A DNA stretch of 64,000 nt from Limimaricola cinnabarinus (GCF_002723615.1 NZ_KZ304951.1:207344-271343), one strand, 5' to 3'. Counted from the stretch's first letter, positions 13,467-24,979 are shown. Made by a program: numbers and translations. The notes: generated by a model from the letters alone, not told the origin.

Positions 13467-13469
13467 AAG

Positions 13470-13592
13470 CTACGACCCGGCGAGATAGGCCGAGATCGCC
13501 AATGCGCAGATGATGGCCGAGGGGATCAGCGCCCAGTCGAGGGACTGCATCAGCACCAGCCGCAATTCGACCCCGGGCTTCGATGACGACAT
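13470..13592 (-). CDS. 40-aa membrane microprotein between rseP and bamA
   Basis: 40 codons plus TAG. A polar start (Met-Ser-Ser-Ser-Lys-Pro) is followed by hydrophobic residues 11-40 broken by one Asp at 19, so one helix spanning the membrane is likely. AAAAGGAG lies 7 nt before the ATG, a strong Shine-Dalgarno. It is co-oriented between the site-2 protease RseP and BamA, 91 nt after rseP. Not recognised. Context suggests a link to envelope stress or membrane protein processing, but that is inference. Confidence 0.6.
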   Translation of the reverse strand: MSSSKPGVELRLVLMQSLDWALIPSAIICALAISAYLAGS

Positions 13593-13683
13593 GACGGCGC
13601 TCCTTTTCGCGGCATTCGGATGCCCGGCATCGTGGCACCCGATTCTGGCGCAAATCCGGCATCGCGAAGACGCCGGAGCGGCT

Positions 13684-15018
13684 TCAGGGGCACAGGAACA
13701 GGTCGTTGAGCACGGCAAAGACCGTCATCGTCAGGATCAGCGACAGCCCCAGCGCCATCAGCACGCGCAGCGCCTTGTCGCTCGGCTGGCGCCCGGTGAT
13801 CGCCTCGTAGCCGAAGAACACCAGATGCCCGCCATCGAGCACCGGGATCGGAAAGAGGTTGAGCAGGCCCACCGCCGTCGAGAGCACCGCGACGAACCAG
13901 ATGAAGCTGGCGGCGCCCTGCTCGGCCATCGCGCCCGAGGTCTGGGCGATGCCCACCGGGCCCGACAGGTTGCACGAGGAAATCGCGCCGGTGATCATCG
14001 CGCCCAGCCCCGAGATCGAGGAGGTGATGATCCGCCAGACCTGCCCCCCCGCATCCGCGAGCGCCGTGCCGAGCCCCGGCGTTTCGGTCGCCGCCTCGAA
14101 AAACAGCCCCGAGGAGATGCCCAGGAGCCAGCGCGTCTCGAAGCCGCCACCCTCGCGCGGCAAATCCACCCGGCGCGGCGTAAGCGTGAGATCGCGGCTG
14201 GCGCCGTCGCGCCAGATCGTCAGGTCGAGCGGGCGGCCATCCGAGGCGGTGACGGTCTCGATCAGCTGCGCGAAGGCGAAGACCTCGCGCCCGTCGAGCG
14301 TGGTGATCACGTCGCCCGCCCGCAGCCCCGCCGCCGCCGCCGCCGAGCGCGGCGAGACGGCGCCGATGATGGGCGGCTGCGGATAGGGGCCGCGCAGCAG
14401 CATTTCGCGCCCGTCGCGGCGGATGCGGTAATCGAGCACCGGCTCGGCCGGGTAGCCCTCGGCCACGCGGCCCAGACCGCCCTCGCCGGGCAGCTCGGCG
14501 CCGCCGATGGCAAGGATCTCGTCGCCCGCGCGCAGCTCGTTAACGTAGCCCGGCGGCAAAGGCAGCATGCGCTCCACGGTGAGCGGATCGGCCGGGCGTC
14601 CCTGGGTCAGGATCACCGCCGTGAAGATCAGCATCGACAGCACGAAATTGAAGATCGGCCCCGCCGCCACCGTCGCCGCCCGCGCCCAGAGCGGCGCGCC
14701 GAGCATGGTGTGGCGCAGCTGCGAGGGGTCGGTGCCCGCCGCCTGACCGACCGAAGCCGGATTGGCGTCGCCCATGAACTTCACGTAGCCGCCGAACGGC
14801 AGCGCCGCGATCTGCCACAGCGTGCCATGCCTGTCGCGGCGCGAAATCAGCACCGGGCCGAAGCCGAGGCTGAACACCTCCGCCTTGATGCCCGACCAGC
14901 GCCCGACGATGTAATGGCCGTATTCGTGGATCGCCACGATCACCGAAAGCGCCACCACGAAGGCGGCGAGGGTGAAGGCGACATTGCCGAACTGCGGCAG
15001 GATCTGGGTCGGGTCCAA
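13684..15018 (-). CDS. rseP: RIP zinc metalloprotease RseP
   Basis: 444 aa site-2 protease of the inner membrane. Zinc motif HEYGH at residues 31-35 in the first transmembrane segment, the second metal region with LDGGHL near the C-terminus, and two PDZ domains between them (about 125-320). Cleaves anti-sigma factors within the membrane and clears signal-peptide remnants. Follows dxr after 9 nt, in the same envelope operon. Confidence 0.95.
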   Translation of the reverse strand: MDPTQILPQFGNVAFTLAAFVVALSVIVAIHEYGHYIVGRWSGIKAEVFSLGFGPVLISRRDRHGTLWQIAALPFGGYVKFMGDANPASVGQAAGTDPSQLRHTMLGAPLWARAATVAAGPIFNFVLSMLIFTAVILTQGRPADPLTVERMLPLPPGYVNELRAGDEILAIGGAELPGEGGLGRVAEGYPAEPVLDYRIRRDGREMLLRGPYPQPPIIGAVSPRSAAAAAGLRAGDVITTLDGREVFAFAQLIETVTASDGRPLDLTIWRDGASRDLTLTPRRVDLPREGGGFETRWLLGISSGLFFEAATETPGLGTALADAGGQVWRIITSSISGLGAMITGAISSCNLSGPVGIAQTSGAMAEQGAASFIWFVAVLSTAVGLLNLFPIPVLDGGHLVFFGYEAITGRQPSDKALRVLMALGLSLILTMTVFAVLNDLFLCP

Positions 15019-15027
15019 GGGGGCGTC

Positions 15028-16206
15028 CTATGCGGTCAGGTGATCGGTCCGGGCGATGGAAGCGGCGCGCGCGCGCGCCTGCGCATCGGCTTCAAGGACC
15101 GCGTCGAGGCCGGGGCTGTCAACCCGCAGCGCGCCCTCCCGCGACATCATGTCCAGCACCCGCTCGACCACCTGCGCCATCTGCATGAAGCCGATGCGCC
15201 GGTCGAGAAAGGCGTCGAGCGCGGCCTCCTTGGCGGCGTTGAAGGCCGCGCCCGCGAGCCCGCCCTCCTCCATCACCCGCCGCGCCAGCCGCAGCGCCGG
15301 GTAGCGCGCATCGTCGGGGGCGCGGAAGGTCATGGCGCCTTGCGCCGCGAGATCGAGCCGCGCCACGGGCAGCGCCCGCCGCTCGGGCCAGTTGAGCGCG
15401 TAGCCGATGGCGTGGCGCATGTCGGGCGCGCCCATATGCGCCATCAGCGCGCCGTCGTTGAAGCCGACCAGCGCGTGAATGAGGCTCTCGGGGTGGATCA
15501 CCACCTCGACCTGATCGGGGGCGAGGTCGAACAGCTCTTTGGCCTCGATGACCTCCAGCGCCTTGTTGAACATCGAGGCGCTGTCGATGGTGATGCGCTG
15601 GCCCATGGCCCAGTTGGGATGGGTCGCGGCCTCTTCGGGCGTGGCCTGCGCCAGCCGCTCCAGCGGCCAGTCGCGGAAGGCGCCGCCAGAGGCGGTGAGG
15701 ATCACCCGCTCCACCGCGCCGCGGTCCTCGCCCACCAGCGCCTGGAACACCGCCGAATGTTCGCTGTCGACCGGCAGCAGCGTCGCGCCATGGGCGCGCG
15801 CCTCGGCCAGGACCAGCGGTCCGGCGGCCACCATCGTCTCCTTGTTGGCGAGCGCCAGCGTCGCCCCCTGCCGGATCCCGGCGAGGCCCGGCACGAGCCC
15901 GGCGGCGCCGACGATGGCCGACATCACCAGATCGGCGGGCATGGCCGCGGCCTCGGCGATGGCGGCATCGCCCGAGGCGGTGGCGATGCCGCTCCCGGCC
16001 AGCCGCTCGGCCAGCTCGGCCCGGCAATCATCATGGCAGGTGACGGCGATCTTCGCGCCCAGACGCCGCGCCTGATCGGCCAGCAGGGCGACATTGCGCC
16101 CGCCGGTCAGCGCCACGGTCTCGAAGCGGTCGGGCGCGGCCTCGATCAGCTCGACGGTCTGGCAGCCGATAGATCCGGTGGCGCCCAGAATGGTGACGCG
16201 TTTCAA
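15028..16206 (-). CDS. dxr: 1-deoxy-D-xylulose 5-phosphate reductoisomerase
   Basis: 392 aa. Second step of the MEP isoprenoid pathway, NADPH-dependent. N-terminal ILGATGSIG dinucleotide motif, the ALANKETMVAAG segment, metal and substrate residues in LPVDSEHSAVFQ and TASGGAF, and the flexible loop with PNWAMGQRITIDSA. The start appears to be TTG at 16206. It overlaps the cdsA stop by 4 nt (TTGA), has GGAGTG 6 nt upstream and gives Lys-Arg-Val-Thr at the N-terminus. No ATG or GTG fits as well. Confidence 0.93.
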   Translation of the reverse strand: MKRVTILGATGSIGCQTVELIEAAPDRFETVALTGGRNVALLADQARRLGAKIAVTCHDDCRAELAERLAGSGIATASGDAAIAEAAAMPADLVMSAIVGAAGLVPGLAGIRQGATLALANKETMVAAGPLVLAEARAHGATLLPVDSEHSAVFQALVGEDRGAVERVILTASGGAFRDWPLERLAQATPEEAATHPNWAMGQRITIDSASMFNKALEVIEAKELFDLAPDQVEVVIHPESLIHALVGFNDGALMAHMGAPDMRHAIGYALNWPERRALPVARLDLAAQGAMTFRAPDDARYPALRLARRVMEEGGLAGAAFNAAKEAALDAFLDRRIGFMQMAQVVERVLDMMSREGALRVDSPGLDAVLEADAQARARAASIARTDHLTA

Positions 16207-17062
16207 AAATGCACTCCGGGAATGAAGCCGAGCACCGAGGCCAGCAGCATGAAGAGCGACGCGCCGAGCATCGCGTCGAACCGGTCGAACAGCCCGCCAT
16301 GGCCGGGGATCAGCGTCGAGCTGTCCTTGACCTTCATGCGCCGCTTGAGCGCGCTCTCGGCGATGTCGCCCATCTGGCTGGCAAAGCTCAGCAGCATGGA
16401 GATCCAGACCAGATGCCAGGGGCTGACGGTGAGCCAGACGAAGACGAGACCGACGAGACCGGCGGCGATCCAGCCGCCGGCGGTGCCCGACCATGTCTTC
16501 TTGGGGCTGACCTTGGGCCAGAATTTCGGCCCGCCCAGCGTCCGGCCGACGAGATAGCCGAAGACATCCGTGGCCACGACCACGAGGATCAGCCACAAGA
16601 GCCACTGAAAGCCGTATTCGGCGCGGAAGGAGACAAGGCCCCACCCCGCGATCTCGATGCCCAGCGCGAAGGCGAGAAAGGTCCCCCGCTCGCGCCGCAG
16701 CATCAGGGCCCCGGCGATGGGCGGGACGAGAAACAGCAGCAAGGCCCAGTTTTCCGGGCTCGACATCTGCCCCGACAGCACGCTCGCGCAGAGGGCGGCC
16801 AGAAGCATGCCCGGCGTCGGCTTGCCGGGCTCGATCATCATCCACAGCTCCCAGATCATCACGGCGGTGACGAACACCGCCAGCATCTGGAACCACAGCC
16901 CGCCCATCATCACCGCCGCGGCGCCCAGAACGGCCATCGCGGCGCCGGAGGCCATCCGCACGCCCAGATCGCTCCACCGGCCCGGATCGGCCAGCGCCGC
17001 GGCCCCGGCGACGACCCCCTCGTCCTGCGCTTGGGCGTTCGCGCTCTCCTCCCGCTCCGCCA

Positions 17063-17063
<1 letters not shown>
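16203..17063 (-). CDS. cdsA: Phosphatidate cytidylyltransferase CdsA
   Basis: 286 aa polytopic inner-membrane enzyme making CDP-diacylglycerol, the precursor of all phospholipids. About eight hydrophobic segments, with the CDP-DAG synthase signature near the C-terminus (SALKRRMKVKDSS then PGHGGLFDRFDAM). ATG at 17063 overlaps the uppS stop by one base (TGATG). The preceding residues, rich in Arg, belong to another frame's extension and were excluded. Confidence 0.94.
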
Positions 17064-17797
<734 letters not shown>

Positions 17798-17831
17798 TGA
17801 GGCCTCCCTTGCAATCGTCGAGGCGCCAGCC

Positions 17832-18395
17832 TCAGACCTGCATGATTTCGGCCTGCTTCGTTTCGAGCTGCTGGTCGATCTGCTTGATGTAGCGGTCGGT
17901 CAGCTCCTGCACCTCCTGCTCCCAGAACTTCTGGTCGTCCTCGGAGAGGCCGTCGGCCTTGGCCTTCTTGATCTGGTCCATGCCGTCGCGGCGCAGGTTG
18001 CGGATCGCGACGCGGGCGTGCTCGGCATATTGGCCGGCCACCTTGGTGAGCTGGGTGCGGCGCTCCTCGTTCAGCTCGGGGATCGGCAGCATGATGATGG
18101 TGCCGTTGAGCTGCGGGTTGATGCCGAGGCCGCTTTCGCGGATCGCCTTCTCGACCTTGCCGACCATCGACTTGTCCCAGACATTGATGGTCACCATGCG
18201 CGGCTCGGGCACGTTGACGGTGCCGACCTGGTTGATCGGGGTCGGGCTGCCGTAAGCCTCGACCATCACCGGCTCGAGCATCGAGGCCGAGGCACGGCCG
18301 GTGCGAAGCGAGGCGAATTCGGTGCGCAGGGCGGCGATCGCCCCGTCCATGCGGCGCTGAAGGTCGTCGGTATCGAGTTCGAAATCGTCTGCCAT
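17832..18395 (-). CDS. frr: Ribosome recycling factor
   Basis: 187 aa, standard size. With EF-G it splits the post-termination ribosome. Typical segments: [21 protein letters not shown] near the N-terminus, [16 protein letters not shown], and the C-terminal helical bundle. Start at 18395 matches the family N-terminus; a 25-codon upstream extension has no similarity. Follows pyrH after 136 nt, the common pyrH-frr order. Confidence 0.96.
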   Translation of the reverse strand: MADDFELDTDDLQRRMDGAIAALRTEFASLRTGRASASMLEPVMVEAYGSPTPINQVGTVNVPEPRMVTINVWDKSMVGKVEKAIRESGLGINPQLNGTIIMLPIPELNEERRTQLTKVAGQYAEHARVAIRNLRRDGMDQIKKAKADGLSEDDQKFWEQEVQELTDRYIKQIDQQLETKQAEIMQV

Positions 18396-18531
18396 CGGTC
18401 TCTTCTTGTCATATGAGGGCGGGCTGTCGGCGCCGGTGATAGCGGCAACGGCCTGCGCATTCCAGAACACTTTGCCCCCGCGCTATCGCCACCTCGTGTC
18501 ACCCAAGCGACGAGAGCGGGGAAAGTTTCGT

Positions 18532-19257
18532 TCAGCCGTGAACCCGCGTCGAGGTCCCCTCGCCCGCGAGGATGCCGCGGAAGCCGCCCGGCTCGTCGAG
18601 CGAAAAGACGATGATCGGCAGGTCGTTGTCGCGCGCCAGCGCGATGGCGCTCGCATCCATCACGCCCAGATGCTTCTGCAGCACCTCGTCATAGGTGACG
18701 GTCGAATAGCGCTTGGCGTCCTCGAACTTCTTGGGGTCCTTGTCATAGACCCCGTCGACCTTGGTGCCCTTGAAGATCGCCTCGCAGCTCATCTCGTTGG
18801 CGCGCAGCGTCGCGGCGGTGTCGGTGGTGAAATAGGGGTTGCCGGTGCCGGCGGCGAAGATGCAGACGCGCTTCTTCTCCAGATGACGCACCGCCCGGCG
18901 GCGGATATAGGGCTCGCAGACCTGGTCCATCGGAATGGCCGAGATCACGCGGGTATAGACGCCGAGCTCCTCGAGCGCCGACTGCATCGCCAGCGCGTTC
19001 ATCACCGTGGCGAGCATGCCCATGTAATCGGCGGTGGTCCGCTCCATCCCCTGCGCCGAGCCCGACAGCCCGCGAAAGATGTTGCCGCCGCCGATCACCA
19101 TGCAGATCTCGACGCCGAGATCATGCACCGACTTGACCTCGCGCGCGATGCGTTCGACGGTCGGCGGATGCAGACCGAACGCCGTGTTCCCCATCAAGGC
19201 CTCCCCGGAGATCTTCAGCATAACCCTGCGGAAAGCGGGCTTGTGGGTATCGGTCAT
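18532..19257 (-). CDS. pyrH: UMP kinase PyrH
   Basis: 241 aa, amino-acid-kinase fold. Phosphorylates UMP to UDP. Motifs: [10 protein letters not shown] (phosphate binding), [10 protein letters not shown], and the [11 protein letters not shown] loop near 160-170. First gene of the long minus-strand cluster running to lpxB. miaA starts divergently 107 nt away. Confidence 0.97.
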   Translation of the reverse strand: MTDTHKPAFRRVMLKISGEALMGNTAFGLHPPTVERIAREVKSVHDLGVEICMVIGGGNIFRGLSGSAQGMERTTADYMGMLATVMNALAMQSALEELGVYTRVISAIPMDQVCEPYIRRRAVRHLEKKRVCIFAAGTGNPYFTTDTAATLRANEMSCEAIFKGTKVDGVYDKDPKKFEDAKRYSTVTYDEVLQKHLGVMDASAIALARDNDLPIIVFSLDEPGGFRGILAGEGTSTRVHG

Positions 19258-19364
19258 GGGGGCTCCGTGCGTGTCTCGGGGGGTCTTGGGTCGTCGCGCA
19301 AGATGGACGAAACCGCGCCGGTGTTCAATGCCGCGCGGGCCGGTCCGGCGGGCTTCGGCCGGGG

Positions 19365-20249
19365 ATGATCGCGCTGCCCCAGATCGCGCGCGGACTCGAC
19401 CCCGCGCGCCCGGTGCTGATCGCCGGGCCGACCGCTTCGGGCAAGTCGGCGCTGGCGCTCGCGGTGGCCGAAGCGGGCGGCGGCGTGGTGGTCAATGCCG
19501 ATGCGCTGCAGGTCTATGCCGATTGGCGGGTGCTGACCGCCCGCCCCTCGCCCGAGGAAGAGGCGCGCGCCCCGCACGCGCTCTACGGTCATGTCGCGCG
19601 GGAGGCGGAGTGGTCGGTCGGCCATTGGCTGCGCGCGGTAGCGCCGCTTCTGGGCGGCGCGCGGCCGATCATCACCGGCGGCACGGGGCTCTACTTCGCG
19701 GCGCTGACCGACGGGCTGGCCGAGATCCCCGCCACCCCGCCCGCCATCCGCGCCGAGGCCGACGCCATCCCCCTGCCCGATCTGGTGGAGGGGCTCGACG
19801 CCGCGAGCGCCGCGCGCATCGACCTCAACAACCGTGCGCGGGTGCAGCGCGCCTGGGAGGTGCTGCGCGCCACCGGGCGCGGCATCGCCGATTGGCAGGC
19901 CGACACACCCGCCCCGCTATTGCCGCTGGCCCACGCCCAGCCCATCGTGCTGCGCCCCGATCCGGCCTGGCTCAACGCCCGCATCGCCCGGCGCTTCGAC
20001 GCGATGCTGAAGGAGGGCGCGCTCGAGGAGGCGCGCGCGGCGCTGCCCCATTGGCAGCCCAGCGCCCCCTGGGCCCGCGCCATCGGCGCGCCCGAGCTCG
20101 TGGCGCATCTGCGCGGCGAGATGGATCTGCCGACCGCGCGCGAGGCCGCGATCATCGCCTCGCGCCAATATGCCAAGCGCCAGCGCAGCTGGTTTCGCAG
20201 CCGCATGGGCGGCTGGCGCGACGTCGACCCGGCGGAGCTGACCGGCTGA
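19365..20249 (+). CDS. miaA: tRNA dimethylallyltransferase MiaA
   Basis: 294 aa. Prenylates A37 of tRNAs that read UNN codons. Walker A GPTASGKS at 21-28, Asp in VNADALQVY (the usual QVYRGL is here QVYADW, a substitution that is common in this bacterial family), [13 protein letters not shown], and the C-terminal [14 protein letters not shown] motif. The ATG at 19365 gives an 18-residue lead before the P-loop. Confidence 0.94.
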   Translation: MIALPQIARGLDPARPVLIAGPTASGKSALALAVAEAGGGVVVNADALQVYADWRVLTARPSPEEEARAPHALYGHVAREAEWSVGHWLRAVAPLLGGARPIITGGTGLYFAALTDGLAEIPATPPAIRAEADAIPLPDLVEGLDAASAARIDLNNRARVQRAWEVLRATGRGIADWQADTPAPLLPLAHAQPIVLRPDPAWLNARIARRFDAMLKEGALEEARAALPHWQPSAPWARAIGAPELVAHLRGEMDLPTAREAAIIASRQYAKRQRSWFRSRMGGWRDVDPAELTG

Positions 20250-20340
20250 GTGGCGTTGCACGCAAGCCACGCCGGCCGCGCGCCGCGTGATCGCCGCGTG
20301 ACCGGTGGAACCGGGAGGATGCGGACCCGCTTGTGAGCGC

Positions 20341-21174
20341 ATGACACAGCAAAATCTCCAATGGGCGGTCCCGGTCATGCGCGCGGGCTATGCCGGGCGC
20401 GGCCTCATCTACCTCGTGGTGGCGATCCTGTCGCTCCTCGCGATCTGGCGCGGCTCGACGCCAGGCGGCACCGGCGAGGCGATGGCCTCGCTCGAACGCG
20501 CGTGGTGGGGCATCGCGCTTCTGGCTCTGATCGCGCTTGGCCTCGCGGCTTACGGCATCTGGCGGCTCGTCGCGGCGTTTTGGGATCTCGAGGCCCATGG
20601 CAGCGAGGCCAAGGGCCTCGTGGCGCGGATCGGCCAGGTCGTCACCGGGCTCATCCATCTCGGCCTCGCGGCGACGGCGGCGGCGATCCTGATGCCCTCC
20701 TCCTCGGGCTCGGGCGGCGGCTCCAGCATCGACAACTGGACGGCCAGGATCATGCAGGCCCCCTTCGGCCAATGGATCGTCGGCATCGCCGGGGCGATCG
20801 GGCTGGGCGCCGGGGCCTATTACGTCTGGAAGGGCGTGTCGCACAAATACATGGATGATCTGCGCGCCAAGCCGCTGACGCTGAAGCTGCGCCCGGCGCT
20901 CACTCTCGGGCTCGTGGCCAATGGCGCGGTGATCGCCATTCTTGGCTTCCTGCTGATCTATGCCGCCTGGACGCTCAATCCCAGCGAGGCGGGCGGTCTG
21001 GCCGAGGCCTTCGACTGGCTGCGCGACAAGCCCTATGGCACGGTGCTGGTCACGGCGCTGGCGATCGGTCTTCTGGGCTTCTCGCTGTTTTGCTTCGTCA
21101 ACGCGGCCTACCGGCTGATCCCCAAGCTCAAGACCGACGACGTCGAGACCATGGCGCGGCGTCTGGCCAACTGA
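20341..21174 (+). CDS. DUF1206 integral membrane protein
   Basis: 277 aa. Three repeated units of about 70-80 residues, each with two transmembrane helices and a related opening (MRAGYAGRGLIYLVVA, IGQVVTGLIHLGLAA, LTLGLVANGAVIAILG), which is the DUF1206 pattern. Function of the family is unknown. A Ser/Gly-rich stretch lies between the first and second units. Stands alone on the plus strand between miaA and a convergent transglycosylase. Confidence 0.8.
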   Translation: MTQQNLQWAVPVMRAGYAGRGLIYLVVAILSLLAIWRGSTPGGTGEAMASLERAWWGIALLALIALGLAAYGIWRLVAAFWDLEAHGSEAKGLVARIGQVVTGLIHLGLAATAAAILMPSSSGSGGGSSIDNWTARIMQAPFGQWIVGIAGAIGLGAGAYYVWKGVSHKYMDDLRAKPLTLKLRPALTLGLVANGAVIAILGFLLIYAAWTLNPSEAGGLAEAFDWLRDKPYGTVLVTALAIGLLGFSLFCFVNAAYRLIPKLKTDDVETMARRLAN

Positions 21175-21208
21175 GCCGGACCAGCGGGACCGGCGCACAG
21201 GCGCCGGT

Positions 21209-21814
21209 TCAATTCCCCAGGATCACCTTCACGTAATGCCGGGTTTCGGCATAGGGCGGAATGCCACCATATTTTGTCACCGCCCCCGGCCCAGCATTGT
21301 AGGCCGCCAGCGCCAGCCGCCAATCCTTGAAGCGGTCGAACTGCATCCGCAGGTAGCGCGCGCCGCCATCGAGGTTCTGGACCGGATCGCGCGGATCGAC
21401 GCGCAGCTGCCGCGCCGTGCCCGGCATCAGCTGCGCGAGACCGAGCGCGCCGACCTTGCTGACGGCGCGGGCATTCCAGCCGCTCTCCTGCTGCACGAGG
21501 CGCAGGAACAGGTCTTCGGGAATGCGGTTCTTGCGGGCCGCCTGCCGCGCCAGATCGAGATAGGGGCCGGCATAACGCCCGCGAAAGGCCGGGGCGGGCG
21601 CGGCGGCGGCGCGCAGGGCCTCCGGCACTTCGGCGCGCGGCGGCTGCAACCGGTCGGAGCCCGCATATTGCGAAGCCGCGCGGCCATCGAGCACGCGCAG
21701 CTGCGAGCTGAACAGGCTCGGTGCCGAACTGCTCGACACCCGGTCGGCCAGCGCCGGTGCGCCGCAGGCAAGGCAGAGCGCCGCCGCGACGGCCCCTCGA
21801 AATCGTAGTGTCAT
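21209..21814 (-). CDS. Lytic transglycosylase, SLT domain
   Basis: 201 aa with a signal peptide (cleavage near ALA-DRV). The SLT domain fills the C-terminal half. Catalytic Glu is in [12 protein letters not shown], followed by [13 protein letters not shown] and [11 protein letters not shown]. It cleaves the glycan backbone of peptidoglycan to leave anhydro-muropeptides. The anhMurNAc kinase AnmK at 22531 could process the released sugar. Start at 21814 chosen on GGAGGGA 6 nt upstream. Confidence 0.88.
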   Translation of the reverse strand: MTLRFRGAVAAALCLACGAPALADRVSSSSAPSLFSSQLRVLDGRAASQYAGSDRLQPPRAEVPEALRAAAAPAPAFRGRYAGPYLDLARQAARKNRIPEDLFLRLVQQESGWNARAVSKVGALGLAQLMPGTARQLRVDPRDPVQNLDGGARYLRMQFDRFKDWRLALAAYNAGPGAVTKYGGIPPYAETRHYVKVILGN

Positions 21815-21990
21815 TGCGTCCCTCCGTTCCGCCGCCTTGTGTGCCGCGCGGTGCGTTCGCTGATGCGACGCTAGCCGGGATCGTCGCGGAAAGGAATGCC
21901 GCGACGCGCCAATTCCGCTGTCATCGGACGGCCGCGCGGCATAGGGTCGGCACCTGAACACATGCGAGATTCGACAAGGCAGGAGGCGTT

Positions 21991-22491
21991 ATGGCCGGTT
22001 CCGTTAACAAGGTGATCCTCATCGGCAATCTGGGTCGCGACCCCGAGGTCCGCACCTTCCAGAACGGCGGCAAGGTGGTGAACCTGCGCGTCGCCACCTC
22101 CGAAAACTGGAAGGACAAGAACACCGGAGAGCGCCGCGAGCGCACCGAGTGGCACTCGGTCGCGATCTTCAACGAGCCGCTGGGCCGGATCGCCGAGCAA
22201 TATCTCAAGAAGGGCTCGACCGTCTATCTCGAGGGCCAGCTCGAGACCCGCAAATGGCAGGACCAGTCGGGCAATGACCGCTACTCCACCGAAGTCGTGC
22301 TGCGCCCCTTCACCGGCAATCTGACGCTGCTCGGCGGGCGTGGTGACGGCGGCGGTGGCGGCTATGGCGGCGACGACCGGGGCGGCTATGGCGGCGGTTC
22401 GGGCGGTTATGACGACCGCGGCGGCTATGGCGGCGGCAACCAGGGCGGTGGCGGCGGCAGCCGCGACATCGACGACGAGATCCCGTTCTGA
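21991..22491 (+). CDS. ssb: Single-stranded DNA-binding protein
   Basis: 166 aa. OB-fold from residue 4 ([16 protein letters not shown]) to about 112, then a Gly/Tyr/Asp-rich linker with GGYGG-type repeats, and the acidic tail DIDDEIPF that docks partner proteins such as helicases and RecG. AGGAGG lies 7 nt before the ATG. I looked for the SOS box often seen in front of ssb and did not find one. Confidence 0.97.
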   Translation: MAGSVNKVILIGNLGRDPEVRTFQNGGKVVNLRVATSENWKDKNTGERRERTEWHSVAIFNEPLGRIAEQYLKKGSTVYLEGQLETRKWQDQSGNDRYSTEVVLRPFTGNLTLLGGRGDGGGGGYGGDDRGGYGGGSGGYDDRGGYGGGNQGGGGGSRDIDDEIPF

Positions 22492-22497
22492 GATCGC

Positions 22498-22524
22498 GCG
22501 CGCCGCCCCCCCGGGGCGGCGCGC
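22498..22524. terminator. Strong terminator hairpin between ssb and anmK
   Basis: A 12-bp all-GC stem (22498-22509 with 22513-22524) and a CCC loop, followed by TTCGTTT on the plus strand. It lies between convergent stops and probably terminates ssb. Confidence 0.75.
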
Positions 22525-22530
22525 TTCGTT

Positions 22531-23655
22531 TCAGCCCAGCGCCACGGCAAGCTCTCCGGGGCGGCTGAGCGTGCCGCCGCCCACCGCCGCGCGCACGCCC
22601 GTCGTGCCGGGCGCGGAGGTCGGCAGGCCGCGCGCGACGCGCACCGCCAGATGCGCGAAGGCCTGCGCCTCCATCATGTCGCCGTCGAGCCCCGCCTCCT
22701 CGACCGGCGCGACCGGGCAATCGACGCCCGCCGCGATCATCGCCATCAGCACCGGGTTGTGCCGCCCGCCCCCGGTCGCCAGCAGCCGCGCGGGCGGCGC
22801 GGGGCAGTGCTCCATTCCCCGCATCACCGCCGCCGCGGCGCAGGCGGTCAGCGTCGCCGCCGCATCGGCATCCGGCAAGGCCTCGACCTCGCGCGCCAGC
22901 GCGGCAAAGGCGTCGCGGTCGAGCGATTTGGGCGCCATGCGGTAGAAATGCGGATGTTCGAGAAAGCGCGCGACGACCGCGTCGTCGACCTCGCCCATGG
23001 CGGCCAGCGCGCCGCCCTCGTCGAGCGCCCGGCCAAGACGGCGCTGCACGAGGTCGTTGATCGGCGCATTGGCGGGCCCGGTGTCGAAGGCCAGCAGAGC
23101 GCCCTCGGCCTCGGGCTGGGCAAAGCCGGGATCGGCGAAGGTCAGGTTGCCCACCCCGCCGAGATTGAGAAAGGCGAGCGGCTCCGTGGCGGCAATGAAC
23201 TTCGCCAGAGCGAAATGGTAGAACGGCGCCAGCGGCGCGCCCTCGCCGCCGAAGCGCACGTCGGAGCTTCGGAAATCCCAGACCACCGGCACGCCCAGCG
23301 CCTCGGCGAGGATCGCGCCCGACCCGGCCTGATGCGTGCCGCGCCCGCGCGGTTCATGCGCCAATGTCTGGCCGTGAAAGCCGATCAGCTCGACATCCTC
23401 GAAGCCCGACAGGATCTCGGCATGGGCGGTCTCGATCACCTCTGCCGCCGCCTCGACCGCCTCGCCCTCCCACAGGCCCAGCGCCGCGCGCAGCACCGCG
23501 CGCTCGGCCTCCGAATAGGGCCTGTAGGCGCTCTCGCCGAAGCCGAACACCGTCTCGCCATCGGTCTCGATCACCGCCGCGTCCACCCCGTCGAGCGAGG
23601 TGCCCGACATCGCGCCCAAGGCCCTGATCCTGTCGCCCGTCCCGATCCGCCGCAT
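22531..23655 (-). CDS. anmK: Anhydro-N-acetylmuramic acid kinase AnmK
   Basis: 374 aa. Phosphorylates and opens 1,6-anhydroMurNAc during recycling of cell-wall sugars. N-terminal [37 protein letters not shown], and [12 protein letters not shown] with the C-terminal [10 protein letters not shown] are all present. Divergent from tyrS with a 63-bp gap, an arrangement common in this group. Confidence 0.94.
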   Translation of the reverse strand: MRRIGTGDRIRALGAMSGTSLDGVDAAVIETDGETVFGFGESAYRPYSEAERAVLRAALGLWEGEAVEAAAEVIETAHAEILSGFEDVELIGFHGQTLAHEPRGRGTHQAGSGAILAEALGVPVVWDFRSSDVRFGGEGAPLAPFYHFALAKFIAATEPLAFLNLGGVGNLTFADPGFAQPEAEGALLAFDTGPANAPINDLVQRRLGRALDEGGALAAMGEVDDAVVARFLEHPHFYRMAPKSLDRDAFAALAREVEALPDADAAATLTACAAAAVMRGMEHCPAPPARLLATGGGRHNPVLMAMIAAGVDCPVAPVEEAGLDGDMMEAQAFAHLAVRVARGLPTSAPGTTGVRAAVGGGTLSRPGELAVALG

Positions 23656-23718
23656 CGCGCTTTCCTTCGCCCCGGTTGAGGCCTATAGAGTGGCGCGACC
23701 AAGAGAGGGGCACAAGAC

Positions 23719-24969
23719 ATGACCTACCACCCCAAGAGCGACTTCATGTCCGTGATGATCGAGCGTGGCTATCTGGCCGACTGCACCGATTATCAGGGCC
23801 TGGACGAGGCGCTGTCGAAGGGGGTCGTGTCCGCCTATATCGGCTATGACGCCACCGCGGCGTCGCTGCATGTGGGCCATTTGCTCAACGTGATGATGCT
23901 GCGCTGGCTGCAGAAGACCGGCCACAAGCCGATCACCCTGATGGGCGGCGGCACCACCAAGGTGGGCGATCCCTCGTTCCGTTCGGACGAGCGCCCGCTT
24001 CTGGGGCCCGATCAGATCGCCTCGAACATCGACGGCATGCGGAAGGTCTTCGCGCGCTACCTCTCCTATGACGAGAGCGCGACCGGGGCGATGATGCTCG
24101 ACAACGCCGAATGGCTCGACAATCTCAACTACCTCGAATTCCTGCGCGACATCGGGCGGCATTTCTCGGTCAACCGGATGCTGTCCTTCGAAAGCGTGAA
24201 ATCGCGGATCGACCGCGAGCAGTCGCTCTCCTTCCTCGAATTCAACTACATGATCCTGCAGGCCTACGACTTCCTCGAGCTGAACCGCCGCTATGGCTGC
24301 GTGCTGCAGATGGGCGGCTCGGACCAGTGGGGCAACATCGTCAACGGCATCGATCTCACGCGCCGGGTGCTCGACCACGAGATCTTCGGCCTGACCTCGC
24401 CGCTCTTGACCACCTCGGATGGCCGCAAGATGGGCAAGTCGGCGGGTGGTGCCGTCTGGCTCAACGAGGAGATGCTGAGCCCGTACGAGTTCTGGCAGTT
24501 CTGGCGCAACACCACCGACGCCGACGTGGGCCGCTTCCTCAAGCTCTATACCGAGCTGCCCGTGGCGGAATGCGAGCGGCTGGGCGCGCTGTCGGGCTCG
24601 GAGATCAACGAGGGCAAGATCGTCCTTGCCGACGAGGTCACCGCGCTTCTGCACGGGCGCGAGGCCGCCGAGGCGGCCAAGGCCACGGCGCGCGAGGTGT
24701 TCGAGAAGGGCGGCGTGGGCGATGATCTGCCCAGCGTGACGCTTTCGGAGGACGAGATCGGCGGCGGCATCTCGGTGGTGCAGCTGATCGTGCGCGCCGG
24801 GCTGGCGGGTTCGGGCAAGGAAGCCAAGCGGCTGATCTCCGACAATGGCGCGAAGCTCAACGACGTGCCGCTGACCGATGCGGGGCTGGTGATCGACCGC
24901 GCCGCGCTGGCCGCGCCGATCAAGCTTTCGGCCGGCAAGAAGCGCCACGCGCTGGTGCGCCTGGGCTGA
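23719..24969 (+). CDS. tyrS: Tyrosyl-tRNA synthetase
   Basis: 416 aa class I synthetase. HIGH-type motif is HVGH ([12 protein letters not shown]), tyrosine pocket LQAYDF and [14 protein letters not shown]-type motif is KMGKS ([12 protein letters not shown]). A C-terminal S4 RNA-binding domain starts near 350. Charges tRNA-Tyr. Confidence 0.97.
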   Translation: MTYHPKSDFMSVMIERGYLADCTDYQGLDEALSKGVVSAYIGYDATAASLHVGHLLNVMMLRWLQKTGHKPITLMGGGTTKVGDPSFRSDERPLLGPDQIASNIDGMRKVFARYLSYDESATGAMMLDNAEWLDNLNYLEFLRDIGRHFSVNRMLSFESVKSRIDREQSLSFLEFNYMILQAYDFLELNRRYGCVLQMGGSDQWGNIVNGIDLTRRVLDHEIFGLTSPLLTTSDGRKMGKSAGGAVWLNEEMLSPYEFWQFWRNTTDADVGRFLKLYTELPVAECERLGALSGSEINEGKIVLADEVTALLHGREAAEAAKATAREVFEKGGVGDDLPSVTLSEDEIGGGISVVQLIVRAGLAGSGKEAKRLISDNGAKLNDVPLTDAGLVIDRAALAAPIKLSAGKKRHALVRLG

Positions 24970-24979
24970 AAGCCCATAA

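Noticed and set aside
10265-13513. A frame of more than 1000 codons on the plus strand opposite fabZ, ompH and bamA
   Set aside because: Same cause; minus-strand genes have full motifs and signal peptides.
21815-21990. An SOS box in front of ssb
   Set aside because: Only single GTTC/GAAC half-sites occur, none with a second half at N7.
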